Shown in pieces: positions 1 to 8,536 of a DNA stretch of 64,000 bases. Numbering within the stretch: the first letter of the stretch is position 1; every line of letters begins with the position of its first letter. Source of the stretch: Mesorhizobium shangrilense. GTDB lineage: Bacteria; Pseudomonadota; Alphaproteobacteria; Rhizobiales; Rhizobiaceae. Below the pieces are notes generated by a model. That model saw nothing but the letters and a program-made list of their open reading frames with translations, ran no database searches and had not been told where the DNA came from. The stretch spans positions 2,666,001 through 2,730,000 of the forward strand of contig NZ_JBEWSZ010000001.1 in the NCBI RefSeq assembly GCF_040537815.1, read 5' to 3'. Both the position numbers and the translations under genes were made by a program.

Positions 1-560
1 GCCGCGATCTTGTGCATCTCGCGGAACAGCTCGTCCGATTCATCGGCGGTCAGCGCTGAATTGGGCTCGTCGAACAGGAACACCCGGGAATCGCGTGCGA
101 CGGCGCGGGCAATCTCGGTGCGCTGCTGGGTGGCCAGCGAACACTCCGCGAGCAACCGATCCTTGAGATGTCCGATGCCAAGCGCATCCATGACCCTGGC
201 ATCGGCCGCGCCGAGGCGCGGCTTGCCGGAACCGGTGCCTTCACGCCCGACCAGGACATTCTGCGCCACGGTCAAGTTCGGGAAAAGCTGCGGCTCTTGA
301 TGCACGACGGCGACCGCGTGCCAGTCAACAGTCGGCGACCATGGATTGCCGTCGAAGGTCAGTTCACCCCCATCGGGCCGCTCCTCGCCGGCGATGATGC
401 GGATCAGGGTGCTCTTGCCGGCGCCGTTCGGTCCGGCGATGCCCAGCACCTCGCCGGGCCGAATATCGAGATCGACGCCATTGAGCGCGATGGTGCTGCC
501 ATAACGTTTGGTGACCCCGCGAATGCTTATGCCCGAGGCATTCGGTTGTGGCGCCGTCAT
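1..560 (-). CDS. CUT2 sugar ABC transporter ATP-binding protein (partial, C-terminus off the left edge)
   Basis: ATPase of a ribose/xylose-type sugar importer, acting on the inner face of the cytoplasmic membrane. It starts at the ATG at 560, which overlaps the permease stop in an ATGA arrangement, and is still open at base 1. About 186 residues are visible. Walker A reads GPNGAGKS, the Q-loop region HQEPQ follows, the signature region is CSLATQQRTEIARA (a loose LSxxQQ version usual in the first domain of RbsA-type proteins), and Walker B is VFLFDEPNSAL with the catalytic Glu kept. RbsA-type proteins have two ATPase domains of about 500 residues in total, so the second domain, if present, lies outside the window. 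It is the last visible gene of the operon that begins at 5640. Confidence 0.93.
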   Translation of the reverse strand, partial: MTAPQPNASGISIRGVTKRYGSTIALNGVDLDIRPGEVLGIAGPNGAGKSTLIRIIAGEERPDGGELTFDGNPWSPTVDWHAVAVVHQEPQLFPNLTVAQNVLVGREGTGSGKPRLGAADARVMDALGIGHLKDRLLAECSLATQQRTEIARAVARDSRVFLFDEPNSALTADESDELFREMHKIA

Positions 561-1609
561 GCCGCCCTGCTCTTGCGCAACTTGGTCAGGAACAGGTCGA
601 GCGCCACGGCGCCGATGGTCACCGCACCGAGGAATATCTGCTGCACGTGAGGTCCGGGCGAGAGCAGCGCCAGGCCAATCTGTAATTCCGCGAGCAGCAG
701 CGCCCCGCCGAGCGTACCAATGATGGTGCCCTTGCCGCCGGCCAGGCTGGCGCCGCCGATGATGACGGCGGCGAACACAGGGAATGTCTGCGACAGGCCG
801 ATGTCGGGCTGGCTGGTCTGGATGAAAGAGAAATCGAGGATGCCCGCGATAGAGGCGAGGATCGAACACAGGATGAAGGCCAGGATCTTGTAGCGGTTGA
901 CCGGCAGGCGGGCGAGCCTGCCGGCTTCCGGGTTGCCACCGATGGCCATCAGGCGGAAGCCGAACAGCGAACGGTGCAGCAGGAAGCCGACGACAACCGC
1001 AAGGCCAAGCATCCAGAAGATTTCGATCGACAGGCTGTATTTGCCGATGTTCTGGGTCAGCCCGATGAAGAAATTGAGCTCGCCCTGATTGACCGTGCCT
1101 CCGGGCGGCGGATAGTTCGGGTTGAACGTGCCGGTATTGCTGATCCAGAGCGACAGGCCGTAGAGCAGATTGTAGCTGCCGAGCGTGACGATGAAGGACG
1201 GTATCTTGAACCTGGTCACCAGAAAGCCGTTGAACAGGCCGACCAGAATGCCGACGCCGATGGCGATCGGGATCGCCAGATAGACCGACACGCCCATCAC
1301 GATCCAGACGACGGCAAGCGTGTTCGCCGCAAGCCCATACATGGCGCCGAAGGAGAGGTCGATCTCACCGACGACGATGACCAGTGTCAGTCCCATCGCC
1401 ATGATCGCCACCGAGCTCATCGCCCGCAGGACAGAGACGGCGAGGTTCGGATTGGCGAAGTTGGGATTGATGAAAATGAACACCAGCGCCACGGCGATGA
1501 CGGCGGCGAACAGGCCGCCAACGCGCAAGGCAGCGTCGAGCGTCGCCTTGCCGGCCGCGGAGAATCCCTGACGTGGCGGGGCGGGCTGCGTGGTGTCGCT
1601 TGAACTCAT
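557..1609 (-). CDS. CUT2 sugar ABC transporter permease
   Basis: Membrane permease of the BPD_transp_2 (ribose/RbsC) family, 350 residues. After a short polar N-terminus it has about eight to ten hydrophobic segments. The family motif GEIDLSFGAMYGL sits near residue 70 and the C-terminal glycine-rich loop IIGGASLAGGKGTIIGT near residue 290. The frame is open far upstream, but I chose the ATG at 1609 because GAGGACAGGT lies just before it and the extra N-terminal stretch would be non-hydrophobic antisense sequence over the binding-protein gene. It overlaps the ATPase gene by 4 nt and is separated from the binding-protein gene by a stem-loop at 1666-1692. Confidence 0.93.
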   Translation of the reverse strand: MSSSDTTQPAPPRQGFSAAGKATLDAALRVGGLFAAVIAVALVFIFINPNFANPNLAVSVLRAMSSVAIMAMGLTLVIVVGEIDLSFGAMYGLAANTLAVVWIVMGVSVYLAIPIAIGVGILVGLFNGFLVTRFKIPSFIVTLGSYNLLYGLSLWISNTGTFNPNYPPPGGTVNQGELNFFIGLTQNIGKYSLSIEIFWMLGLAVVVGFLLHRSLFGFRLMAIGGNPEAGRLARLPVNRYKILAFILCSILASIAGILDFSFIQTSQPDIGLSQTFPVFAAVIIGGASLAGGKGTIIGTLGGALLLAELQIGLALLSPGPHVQQIFLGAVTIGAVALDLFLTKLRKSRAA

Positions 1610-1665
1610 ACCTGTCCTCAATCTCGTCGTTCCCGGTACGGCCCAAGGGATGGTGGGCCTGAATC

Positions 1666-1692
1666 GATCGAGCCGCAAGCTGCGGCTCGATC
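1666..1692 (-). promoter_or_regulatory. Stem-loop between binding-protein and permease genes
   Basis: Perfect inverted repeat with arms GATCGAGCCGCA (1666-1677) and TGCGGCTCGATC (1681-1692) and a 3-nt centre. It starts 18 nt after the stop of the binding-protein gene. There is no U-tract, so it is more likely a processing or stabilising element, or a leaky attenuator, than a full terminator. Confidence 0.75.
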
Positions 1693-1710
1693 CTTCATTT
1701 TGAACGGCTT

Positions 1711-2817
1711 TTACTGCGCCATGGTCTTGTCGAGTTCGGCCCGCGCCTGCGAGACGCCATCCTTCAGCACAGCCTTCAGCGTCTGCGTGTTGGGCAGGAT
1801 GACGCCGTTCTTGAGAAACTGCGCGCAAGCCGGCGCGCCGAAGGCAGCCTGGTCAGGCCAACGCTGGTCGAACTGGGCGACCTGGATGCCCTTCTCGATG
1901 GCGTCAAGCTGGCCCTTCGATGAGTTCCAGCCGATCGTGTAGACCTTGCCGGCAAGGCCAAGGGTTTCGATGGCGCGGTCGGCGTGCTCGGCGCCGATAT
2001 CGACATTCTGGATGAACTGTACATTCGGATTGGCCGTCAGGAACGAGCGATAGACGTCGAACGTCTTGCCCGGCTCGTAGCTGGTGTTGAGCCCGTTGGC
2101 GGCGCCCGTCACAAAGCTGGCATCTGGAATGGCTGCCTTTATGGTGTCCTCGAAGCCCTTCATGCGGCCCTGAGCCCAAAACTGCGTCGGGTCACCACCG
2201 GAAACGGCAAATACCTTGATGTCGGACTTGTTGTTGTCTTTGATCCATTTCAGGACGGTCTCGGCGGCGTAAGAGCCTTCCTTGTCCGGGATCTGGGTGA
2301 AGTTGGTGAATTCATGCCCGCGCGAGGTGACGCCGGCGGTGAACACCGGGATGCCCTGGTCCATCAGCTTGTTGGTGATCGCGGTCATCGCATCGGAGCT
2401 GACCGGCTCGATGCCGACGCAGTCGACCTCGCCGGCAGCGAGTTTCGCCTCGATCTGGCTGACCTGCTGATTGGGATCGTTCTGGACCGGCGCGATGGAA
2501 GCGCAATCCATCGGGTAGATCGCCTTGCCCATCTTGCAGCCCATCTCGAAGCCGGCCTTGTACTGCGGCGAGAACAATGGGATGCCCGAAGCTTGGTATG
2601 AGAACACGTATTTGATCGGCTCGCCCTTCTTGATCTTCTCGGCGATGCGATCGGCCAGTTTGAAGGTGCCCCAATCGCGTTTCACTTCGAAGGGGGCGCC
2701 CGCGACCTTTTCGCCCTTGGTCGGGATCTGGCTTTCGGATTCCTGGGCATGGGCGACTGCAGTGAGCATGGAGCAGCCGAGAGCCGCGGCCAGGCCGTAT
2801 TTCGTGATTGTCTTCAA
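1711..2817 (-). CDS. Periplasmic sugar-binding protein of CUT2 ABC importer
   Basis: Periplasmic substrate-binding protein, 368 residues, Peripla_BP_4 type (ribose/xylose/L-arabinose class). It has a Sec signal peptide with a lysine-containing N-terminus, a hydrophobic core and a cleavage-like AVAHA-Q site near residue 24. The start codon is TTG at 2817, supported by GGGAGGA five bases upstream; no nearby ATG fits. It sits between the enolase-family gene (30 nt upstream) and the permease (about 100 nt downstream, with a stem-loop). The enzyme set of the operon suggests an aldose or sugar acid as ligand; the actual sugar cannot be read from the sequence. Confidence 0.93.
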   Translation of the reverse strand: MKTITKYGLAAALGCSMLTAVAHAQESESQIPTKGEKVAGAPFEVKRDWGTFKLADRIAEKIKKGEPIKYVFSYQASGIPLFSPQYKAGFEMGCKMGKAIYPMDCASIAPVQNDPNQQVSQIEAKLAAGEVDCVGIEPVSSDAMTAITNKLMDQGIPVFTAGVTSRGHEFTNFTQIPDKEGSYAAETVLKWIKDNNKSDIKVFAVSGGDPTQFWAQGRMKGFEDTIKAAIPDASFVTGAANGLNTSYEPGKTFDVYRSFLTANPNVQFIQNVDIGAEHADRAIETLGLAGKVYTIGWNSSKGQLDAIEKGIQVAQFDQRWPDQAAFGAPACAQFLKNGVILPNTQTLKAVLKDGVSQARAELDKTMAQ

Positions 2818-2847
2818 GATTTCCTCCCTTTGTTTTTCTGCACGTAA

Positions 2848-3987
2848 TCAGAGCTTGCCGAGAACTTTTTCACTCCGGAAACTGTCGACCACCTCTTCGA
2901 TGACCTCGATGCCGAGGCCAGGCCCGGTCGGTGGGTAGACCCAGCCGTCGACATGCTCGAAAGGCTTGGTGACAAGGTCGTGCTGCATCGGGTTGCGCAG
3001 CGGTTTGAATTCGAAAAGCTTGCACGCCGGCGAATTGAACGAGATGGCGAGGCTGGCGGCGGTGACGATGGCCGACGACCAGGCATGCGCGTTGGCCTGC
3101 CGGCGGTAGAACTCGCAGCGTTCGGTCACCTTCTTGAAGCCGGTGATGCCCTCGGCGCGGCCGGGATCGACGCCGATGACATCGACCGTGCCGGTGGCCA
3201 GCACGCGCTCGAACTGCTCCAGGGTCCACTCCCGCTCGCCATAGGCGATGCGCGTCATGGTCTTGGAGCGCAGGTTGGCGTATCCCTCCGGGTCCCAGGC
3301 GCCCAACGGTTCCTCGATCCAGGCGAGGTTGTACTCCTCCATCGCCTTGGCGCGACGCACGGCATCGGTGACGTCCCATTTGATGTTGATGCCATTGTCG
3401 ATCATCAGCATCTTGTCGCCGAGCACTTCGCGCATCGCCTTGACGTAGGCGACGTCGCGCTTGTGGTCGTAGCCGAGATTGGCGTTGCCGCGCTTGCCGA
3501 AACCGGTCTTCAGCCCCTGAAGTCCGGTGGAAACCCACTCAGCCGTTTCCTGCGCCATCTCCTCGATGGATTCGTAGTGGGCATGGCACGATGCGATCGC
3601 CGGCAGCCGCTCATGCACGCAGCCGCCCAAAAGGTCGAGAACGCTACGGCCGAGCGCCTTGCCCTTCAGGTCCCAGAGCGCGATGTCGATGGCGGCCGTG
3701 GCATAGGAGGCGATGCCGCCATGATAGCCATACCACCAGGCCTGCTGCTTGTTTTGCCGCCACAGCGCCTCAGTCTGCACCGGGTCCTTGCCGATCAGAT
3801 TGGGCGCCATGCCCTCGATGATTGCCTTGGCGGCGAAGTTCGCCTCGGGAAACTGGGTGATGGATTCACCCCAGCCAACCTGGCCGTCATCGGCTGTGAT
3901 CTTGGCGAGGCACAGATGACGCAGCGCGTTGAAGTCGTTCGGCTCAGGGTAGCTGACCGGAATCGCTTCGACCTTGGCAATCTTCAT
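2848..3987 (-). CDS. Mandelate racemase/enolase superfamily sugar-acid dehydratase
   Basis: Cytoplasmic Mg-dependent enzyme, 379 residues, of the MR/MLE part of the enolase superfamily. Visible active-site residues: two lysines at 160 and 165 (KTGFGK), metal ligands Asp197 (MIDNG), Glu225 (WIEEP) and Glu251 (AYGER), and an Asp274/His301 pair (VDPGR and AHAWSS) at the spacing of the His-Asp dyad in MR-type acid-sugar dehydratases. With an SDR and an SMP-30 lactonase beside it, the likely role is dehydration of an aldonic acid to a 2-keto-3-deoxy sugar acid. Substrate unknown. The start at 3987 begins MKIAKVEAI; the longer open frame runs antisense-like through the lactonase gene. Confidence 0.9.
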   Translation of the reverse strand: MKIAKVEAIPVSYPEPNDFNALRHLCLAKITADDGQVGWGESITQFPEANFAAKAIIEGMAPNLIGKDPVQTEALWRQNKQQAWWYGYHGGIASYATAAIDIALWDLKGKALGRSVLDLLGGCVHERLPAIASCHAHYESIEEMAQETAEWVSTGLQGLKTGFGKRGNANLGYDHKRDVAYVKAMREVLGDKMLMIDNGINIKWDVTDAVRRAKAMEEYNLAWIEEPLGAWDPEGYANLRSKTMTRIAYGEREWTLEQFERVLATGTVDVIGVDPGRAEGITGFKKVTERCEFYRRQANAHAWSSAIVTAASLAISFNSPACKLFEFKPLRNPMQHDLVTKPFEHVDGWVYPPTGPGLGIEVIEEVVDSFRSEKVLGKL

Positions 3988-3998
3988 GATGGACTTTC

Positions 3999-4877
3999 CT
4001 AACCGATCGCGCCGCGAAACAACGGCATGCCTTCTACCCCGACATCGACTTCGACCAGCTGGCCGGTCATTGCCGCGCCGGAGGTGTCGAACGGCCCCAT
4101 GTCGCAGACGAACAGTTTGCCGCCCTTGCCGAAGCAGCAATTGAGCAAGGTGCCGCCGACGTCGAGGAAGTGCAGGTGCCTGCCTTCCCGGGAGAGCACG
4201 TCGACGCCGCCGGAGGCGACCGTCGTGATCCACAGATTGCCGTCGACATCGATCTTCAGGCCGTCGGGAATATGGCCTTCGGCGAGCGTGTGGATCACCT
4301 GCTTGGTGCCGTCCGGCTTCCGCCTGACAACGCGCAGCGTGTAGGATTCCACCCACACGATCGAGCCGTCCGGCTCGGCGACGATGCCGTTGGGATAGAC
4401 ATAGTCCAGCTCTTCCAGAATCCTGGCGACGCCGTCCTGCTCTATAACGATGATGCGACCCGGATGCGGCTTTTCGGCCTGGTTCCAGTCGCCCGAATCG
4501 GTGAAATAGAGCCGCCCGTCCGGACCGAAAGTCAGATCGTTGGGGCCGTCGAATTTCACGCCATCGGCCTCGGTCACCAATATCTCGACCTTGCCGTCAG
4601 CTGATGTCTTCTGGATCGATGGCGGCCGGTGGACCGGGGCGACCCAGGAGCCGACATTCGGCGTCTGCGTCGAATAGACGGCGCCGTCGCTGCCAAGCAT
4701 GCAAGCATTGGGACCGCCGCCGACAAAGGCATAAGTGCCCTGCTTGTTGGTCTTCGGATCCCAGACACCGATCTCGCTGGCATAGGTGTTGGCATAGATC
4801 ACGCGCCCATCGTCGAGCTCGTAGGGACCTTCCGGATGTCCGAGCCCCCTGGCCCGTGTGATCATCGGCTTCTTCAT
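3999..4877 (-). CDS. SMP-30/gluconolactonase-family sugar lactone hydrolase
   Basis: Six-bladed beta-propeller lactonase of the SMP-30/gluconolactonase/LRE-like family, 292 residues. It contains the repeated motifs of the family: LGHPEGPYELDDGRVIYAN at the N-terminus, FDGPNDLTFGPDGRLYFTDSG in the middle with the metal-binding Asn-Asp, and PNGIVAEPDGSIVWVESY and PDGLKIDVDGNLWITT later. It would open the sugar lactone made by the SDR next door, giving the acid for the enolase-family dehydratase. The ATG at 4877 has GGAGGACAAGC upstream. Spacing to its neighbours is 11-13 nt, so it is in the same operon. Confidence 0.92.
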   Translation of the reverse strand: MKKPMITRARGLGHPEGPYELDDGRVIYANTYASEIGVWDPKTNKQGTYAFVGGGPNACMLGSDGAVYSTQTPNVGSWVAPVHRPPSIQKTSADGKVEILVTEADGVKFDGPNDLTFGPDGRLYFTDSGDWNQAEKPHPGRIIVIEQDGVARILEELDYVYPNGIVAEPDGSIVWVESYTLRVVRRKPDGTKQVIHTLAEGHIPDGLKIDVDGNLWITTVASGGVDVLSREGRHLHFLDVGGTLLNCCFGKGGKLFVCDMGPFDTSGAAMTGQLVEVDVGVEGMPLFRGAIG

Positions 4878-4890
4878 GCTTGTCCTCCGT

Positions 4891-5640
4891 TCACCAGGTC
4901 ACCAGGCCGCCGGTGAAGTTCACCGCCTGGCCGGTCATGTAGGCTGCCTCGTCCGACAGCAGGAACCAGATGGCGCCGGCGCATTCATCGGCACTCGCGG
5001 CGCGACCCAGCGGTACGGTGCGTGTGCGCGCCTTATCGAGTGTGGCGATCTCCGTCCCACGCAGCCTGGAGACACTGGCGAGCACATTGTCCTGCATCGG
5101 CGTGTCGATGATGCCGGGGCAGATGGCATTGACCCGGACCGGTCGGGAGGCGAGTGCATAGGCGAAGGACCGGGTGATCGACAGGATCGTCGTCTTGGAC
5201 GCGGCATAGGCCGCGACTTCGACCGTGGAGGCGAGCTTGGAGGAGCTGGACGACAAATTGACGATGGCGCCGCCCGGCTTCAGCTTCGGCCCGATTGCCT
5301 GGCACAGGAAAAACACCGACTCGGCATTCACAGCCTGTACCTTGCGCCAATCCTCCAGTGTGATGTCGAAGATCGACTTGACCATGATGATGCCGTGGGA
5401 ATTGACCAGATAATCGGCGCCGTCGGCGGCCTCCGCCAGCTTTGCGCGCCCGGCCGGATCGGCGAGATCCACGCTCTTGATCCGGCAATCGGCCCTGGCC
5501 AGATCGTCCAGCCTGGCTGCATCGATATCGACCGCCAGCACGTCGACGCCCTCGCGCAGGAGGCGCAAAGCAACCGCCTTGCCGATGCCGCTGCCGGCTC
5601 CGGTGACAATGGCGCGGCGGCTGCGCATTGGCGAACCCAT
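4891..5640 (-). CDS. Short-chain dehydrogenase/reductase (sugar dehydrogenase type)
   Basis: Classical NAD(P)-dependent SDR, 249 residues. It has the cofactor motif TGAGSGIG near residue 13, NSHG in place of the usual NNAG, and the catalytic Ser/Tyr/Lys set in LSSSSSKLASTVEVAAYAASK. First gene of the minus-strand operon. By context it probably oxidises an aldose to its lactone, the step before the SMP-30 lactonase. The start at 5640 is preceded by AGGGAGCACC; the open frame extends to 5790 but that part crosses the promoter. The promoter and putative operator lie 120-150 bp upstream. Confidence 0.92.
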   Translation of the reverse strand: MGSPMRSRRAIVTGAGSGIGKAVALRLLREGVDVLAVDIDAARLDDLARADCRIKSVDLADPAGRAKLAEAADGADYLVNSHGIIMVKSIFDITLEDWRKVQAVNAESVFFLCQAIGPKLKPGGAIVNLSSSSSKLASTVEVAAYAASKTTILSITRSFAYALASRPVRVNAICPGIIDTPMQDNVLASVSRLRGTEIATLDKARTRTVPLGRAASADECAGAIWFLLSDEAAYMTGQAVNFTGGLVTW

Positions 5641-5760
5641 GGTGCTCCCTGCCTTTCGACATGCCAACGACCGCGAGGCTATGACCTCATCGCGTTGCGG
5701 CGAGATCGACACCCGATGTCGGCATGCTCCTCCGGGAGCCGTGGCTCCCACTCCCGCCTG

Positions 5761-5790
5761 ACTATATTGAAACGTTATTGTTTCATGCAA
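5761..5790 (-). promoter_or_regulatory. Promoter and palindromic operator of the sugar-acid operon
   Basis: Read on the minus strand: TTGCAT (5790-5785), an 18-nt spacer, then TATAGT (5766-5761). The spacer is almost entirely the inverted repeat TGAAAC-N6-GTTTCA (5768-5785). An operator between -35 and -10 is what a repressor site should look like. Confidence 0.65.
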
Positions 5791-6019
5791 GCGATTTTTG
5801 GGGCGACCGTGCCGACCACCGCCGTGGAGTCTGCCAGTAGGCGCGTGGTGCCAGGCCCAGCCGCTCCGAATTTCCCATCGAGGATAGGAGATTCAAGGCA
5901 TAGATGCGAAATTCAATTGCCTCTCTCGCCAATTTTGAGCTCCACAGAAACGAAATCATGCCTTTCTCGGCCGTAATCGACGAATGGGCGCGAAGCCACG
6001 CGGCGCGCCCAAGACGCAC

Positions 6020-6066
6020 TTGCAATGCTCATTCAGGCTGGCTATTAATTGAAACGATATTTTTCC
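6020..6066 (+). promoter_or_regulatory. Promoter and related operator of the plus-strand CoA operon
   Basis: TTGCAA (6020-6025), a 17-nt spacer and TATTAA (6043-6048) form a plausible sigma-70 promoter. Directly after it, 6049-6066 reads TTGAAACGATATTTTTCC, which matches 15 of 18 bases of the element at 5767-5784 in the divergent promoter. It would cover the transcription start. Confidence 0.6.
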
Positions 6067-6102
6067 TACCCCCCCCAGGCCGCACCAGAGAAGAGAGAAA
6101 CC

Positions 6103-7185
6103 ATGCCTTCAGCGAAGATCGCGGTCATCGAAGGAGACGGTATCGGGAAGGAAGTCGTTCCGGAGGGTGTGAAAGTCGTCGAGGCGGCCGCGCGTGTCTT
6201 CGGTATCGATCTGACATGGGATCATCTCGACTGGGGCTGCGATCATCATGCCAGACTTGGCCGGATGATGCCGGAGAACGGGCTCGACCGCATTGCCGGA
6301 CATGATGCGATCTTTCTCGGCGCCATCGGCTGGCCGACCGTCTCCGATGTGGAATCGCTGTGGACGCTGCTGATGCCGATCCGGCGCAATTTCCAGCAAT
6401 ATGTGAATCTGCGACCGGTGCGACTCTTCGACGGCGTGGCCTCCCCGCTGGCAAGGCCAGGCGCGATCGATTTCTACATCGTGCGCGAAAACAACGAGGG
6501 CGAGTATTCCGAGGTCGGCGGCCGCATGTTCCCCGATACCGACCAGGAGATGGTCATCCAGGACACGGTGCTGACGCGCTTCGGCTGCGACCGGGTGATG
6601 AAGTTCGCCTTCGAACTGGCGCGCAAGCGCAAGCGCAGGCTGACCTCGGCGACGAAATCCAACGGCATCATCCACACGATGCCGTTCTGGGACGAGCGGT
6701 TTCGCGCCGTCGCCGGCGATTTTCCCGATATCGCCACCGAGCAATACCACATCGACATCCTGACCGCGCATTTCGTGCGCCGTCCCTCGAGCTTCGATGT
6801 CGTGGTCGCCAGCAACCTGTTCGGCGATATCCTCTCCGACCTCGGCCCGGCGGTGACCGGGACGATCGGCATCGCGCCATCAGCCAATCTCAACCCCGAG
6901 CGAAGGTTCCCGTCCATGTTCGAGCCGGTGCACGGCTCTGCTCCGGACATCGCCGGCAAGAACATCGCCAACCCGATCGGCCAGATCTGGTCGGGCGCCA
7001 TGATGCTGGAGCATCTCGGCGCCAAGGATGCCGCCGGCGCGATCGTCGCCGCCATCGAGCGTGTTCTGGCCTCCGGCGAAAACCTGACGCCGGACATGGG
7101 TGGCAACGCCTCGACGACAGCGCTCGGCCAGGCGATCGCCGATGCGGTTTCCATTCATCCCGTGGAGGCGCGCCGCCATGGCTGA
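6103..7185 (+). CDS. Tartrate dehydrogenase/D-malate-type beta-decarboxylating dehydrogenase
   Basis: NAD-dependent beta-hydroxyacid dehydrogenase of the isocitrate/isopropylmalate dehydrogenase superfamily, 360 residues, nearest to the tartrate dehydrogenase/decarboxylase (TtuC) and D-malate dehydrogenase group. Diagnostic stretches are IEGDGIGKEVVPEG at the N-terminus, GAIGWPTV followed by QYVNLRPVRL, VRENNEGEYSEVGGRMF, TSATKSNGI, ASNLFGDILSDLGP and FEPVHGSAPDIAGK. The ATG at 6103 follows a weak GAGAG site; the open frame begins at 6049 inside the promoter element, so the longer start is unlikely. First gene of the plus-strand operon; it overlaps the next gene by 8 nt. The true substrate may be another 2-hydroxy dicarboxylate. 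Confidence 0.9.
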   Translation: MPSAKIAVIEGDGIGKEVVPEGVKVVEAAARVFGIDLTWDHLDWGCDHHARLGRMMPENGLDRIAGHDAIFLGAIGWPTVSDVESLWTLLMPIRRNFQQYVNLRPVRLFDGVASPLARPGAIDFYIVRENNEGEYSEVGGRMFPDTDQEMVIQDTVLTRFGCDRVMKFAFELARKRKRRLTSATKSNGIIHTMPFWDERFRAVAGDFPDIATEQYHIDILTAHFVRRPSSFDVVVASNLFGDILSDLGPAVTGTIGIAPSANLNPERRFPSMFEPVHGSAPDIAGKNIANPIGQIWSGAMMLEHLGAKDAAGAIVAAIERVLASGENLTPDMGGNASTTALGQAIADAVSIHPVEARRHG

Positions 7186-8047
7186 CATTCCCTTCGTCGA
7201 CACGCATTTCCATCTGCACGACATGAAGCATCTGCAATTGCGCTATGGCTGGCTGGAGCCGGATGCGGTGCACGGTTTCCTGCCCGACACCGACCCGTTG
7301 AAATCTCAGCACTATTTCATCAAGGACTACATCGCCGAAATCCGCTTCGCCAATGTGCCCAAGGCCGTGCATGTCCAGGCGGCGGTCAACACGCCCGACC
7401 CGGTGGTCGAGACCGCGTGGCTGCAGGCCTTCGCCGACAAGACCGGCTATCCGCAAGGCATTGTCGCGGAATGCCATCTGGCACGGCCCGACGCGGCACA
7501 GGTGCTCGACCGCCATCTGAAGTTCGCCAATGTGCGCGGCATCCGCAATTTTGGTGACGGGCGCTATCTGATCGACCCGGCATGGCGCAGCGGCTTTGCC
7601 GAACTCGGGCCACGCAACCTTGTGTCCTGCATCGACACCCGCGTCGAGCTTGCCGACGACATCCTCGACCTGGCGCGCAGCTTTCCTGAAACGCGGATCT
7701 GCATCGACCATTGCGCGATCCCGTTGGGCCGCAATGCCGCGAGCTTCCAGCGCTGGCGGGCGGCAATGGATGTCATGGCCAAGCCCCCGAATGTCACGAT
7801 GAAGATATCCGGGCTCGGCATGGGCGATCCGCTTTGGACCGTGGACTCGATCCGTCCCTATGTGCTCGGCAGCATCGAGGCGTTCGGAACCGGCCGCGTC
7901 GTCTTCGGCACCAACTGGCCGGTCGACCGCATGTTCAGTTCGTATCCGGATGTGATCAACGCCTATGCCGAGATCATTTCCGGGTTTTCCAGACCAGAAC
8001 AGACGGCGATGTTCTCGGGCAATGCCGAGCGCCTGTTCAGGATATGA
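7178..8047 (+). CDS. Amidohydrolase-2 family TIM-barrel hydrolase (COG3618 type)
   Basis: Predicted metal-dependent hydrolase of the amidohydrolase superfamily, 289 residues. It begins with the metal-site motif VDTHFHLHD, and the later strands show ECHLARPD, CIDHCAIPLG and FGTNWPVDRM, the layout of the COG3618 group that includes sugar lactonases and 2-pyrone dicarboxylate lactonase (LigI). A lactone- or ester-opening role is the family-based expectation. The start at 7178 overlaps the previous gene by 8 nt, which points to translational coupling. Exact substrate not assignable. Confidence 0.85.
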   Translation: MADIPFVDTHFHLHDMKHLQLRYGWLEPDAVHGFLPDTDPLKSQHYFIKDYIAEIRFANVPKAVHVQAAVNTPDPVVETAWLQAFADKTGYPQGIVAECHLARPDAAQVLDRHLKFANVRGIRNFGDGRYLIDPAWRSGFAELGPRNLVSCIDTRVELADDILDLARSFPETRICIDHCAIPLGRNAASFQRWRAAMDVMAKPPNVTMKISGLGMGDPLWTVDSIRPYVLGSIEAFGTGRVVFGTNWPVDRMFSSYPDVINAYAEIISGFSRPEQTAMFSGNAERLFRI

Positions 8048-8056
8048 GGCGGCAAC

Positions 8057-8536
8057 ATGCCTGAAGCGATCGATGCAATAGAGAGTGTCCATCACATCGG
8101 GATGAGCGTCGCCAGCCTGCAGGCCGCGCTCGACTTCTGGGAAGGCTTTCTCGGCAGCCCGGCACGCTGGACGACGGTGCTCGACCATCCGTATCTCAGC
8201 CGGGTCGTGGGCTATCCCGGGATCGCCATCAAGGCTGCGTTCGTGGACTTGCCCGGCGGCGGGGTGATCGAACTGCTCGACTATCAGGCCGTCGAGCGCA
8301 ACACCAATGATGACGCGACGGCCAACCCCGGCAATGTGCATCTCTGCCTCAAGGTTTCCGATGCCCGCGCGGCGTGGCAGCGCGCCGTCAGTTGCGGCGC
8401 CCGGCCGATTTCACCGGACGGTCCGGTCGCCATTGACGGCGGACCCAATATCGGTGCGCAAGCGGCCTATCTGCGCATCCATGACGGCATTACGCTGGAG
8501 CTGTTCCAGACCCCGTCGAAGGCAGCCACATCATGA
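8057..8536 (+). CDS. VOC/glyoxalase superfamily protein
   Basis: 159-residue vicinal oxygen chelate fold protein with two beta-alpha-beta-beta-beta units. The N-terminal SVHHIGMSVASLQAALDFWEGFLG and the second-half NVHLCLKVSDARAAWQRAV are the usual starts of the two modules; the metal ligands would be His in HHIG, Glu in GVIELLDY, His in NVHLCL and Glu in ITLELFQ. Family members include methylmalonyl-CoA epimerase, lyases and ring-cleavage dioxygenases; the length and motif spacing look more like the epimerase/lyase group. It ends in TCATGA, overlapping the start of the next gene. Confidence 0.85.
   Translation: MPEAIDAIESVHHIGMSVASLQAALDFWEGFLGSPARWTTVLDHPYLSRVVGYPGIAIKAAFVDLPGGGVIELLDYQAVERNTNDDATANPGNVHLCLKVSDARAAWQRAVSCGARPISPDGPVAIDGGPNIGAQAAYLRIHDGITLELFQTPSKAATS

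Larger units (their letters stand above)
5641..6102. promoter_or_regulatory. Divergent intergenic region between two catabolic operons
   Basis: 462 bp with no credible gene. It holds two divergent promoter-like sequences, each joined to a similar TTGAAACG-type element (listed separately). It also holds a small GGGAGCC/GGCTCCC hairpin at 5734-5749, which would lie in the leader of the minus-strand mRNA. No regulator gene lies next to this region inside the window. Confidence 0.7.

Noticed and set aside
6890..8341. 483-residue minus-strand open frame antisense to the hydrolase and dehydrogenase genes
   Set aside because: No domain motifs, arginine-rich tail, and both plus-strand genes have complete family signatures.
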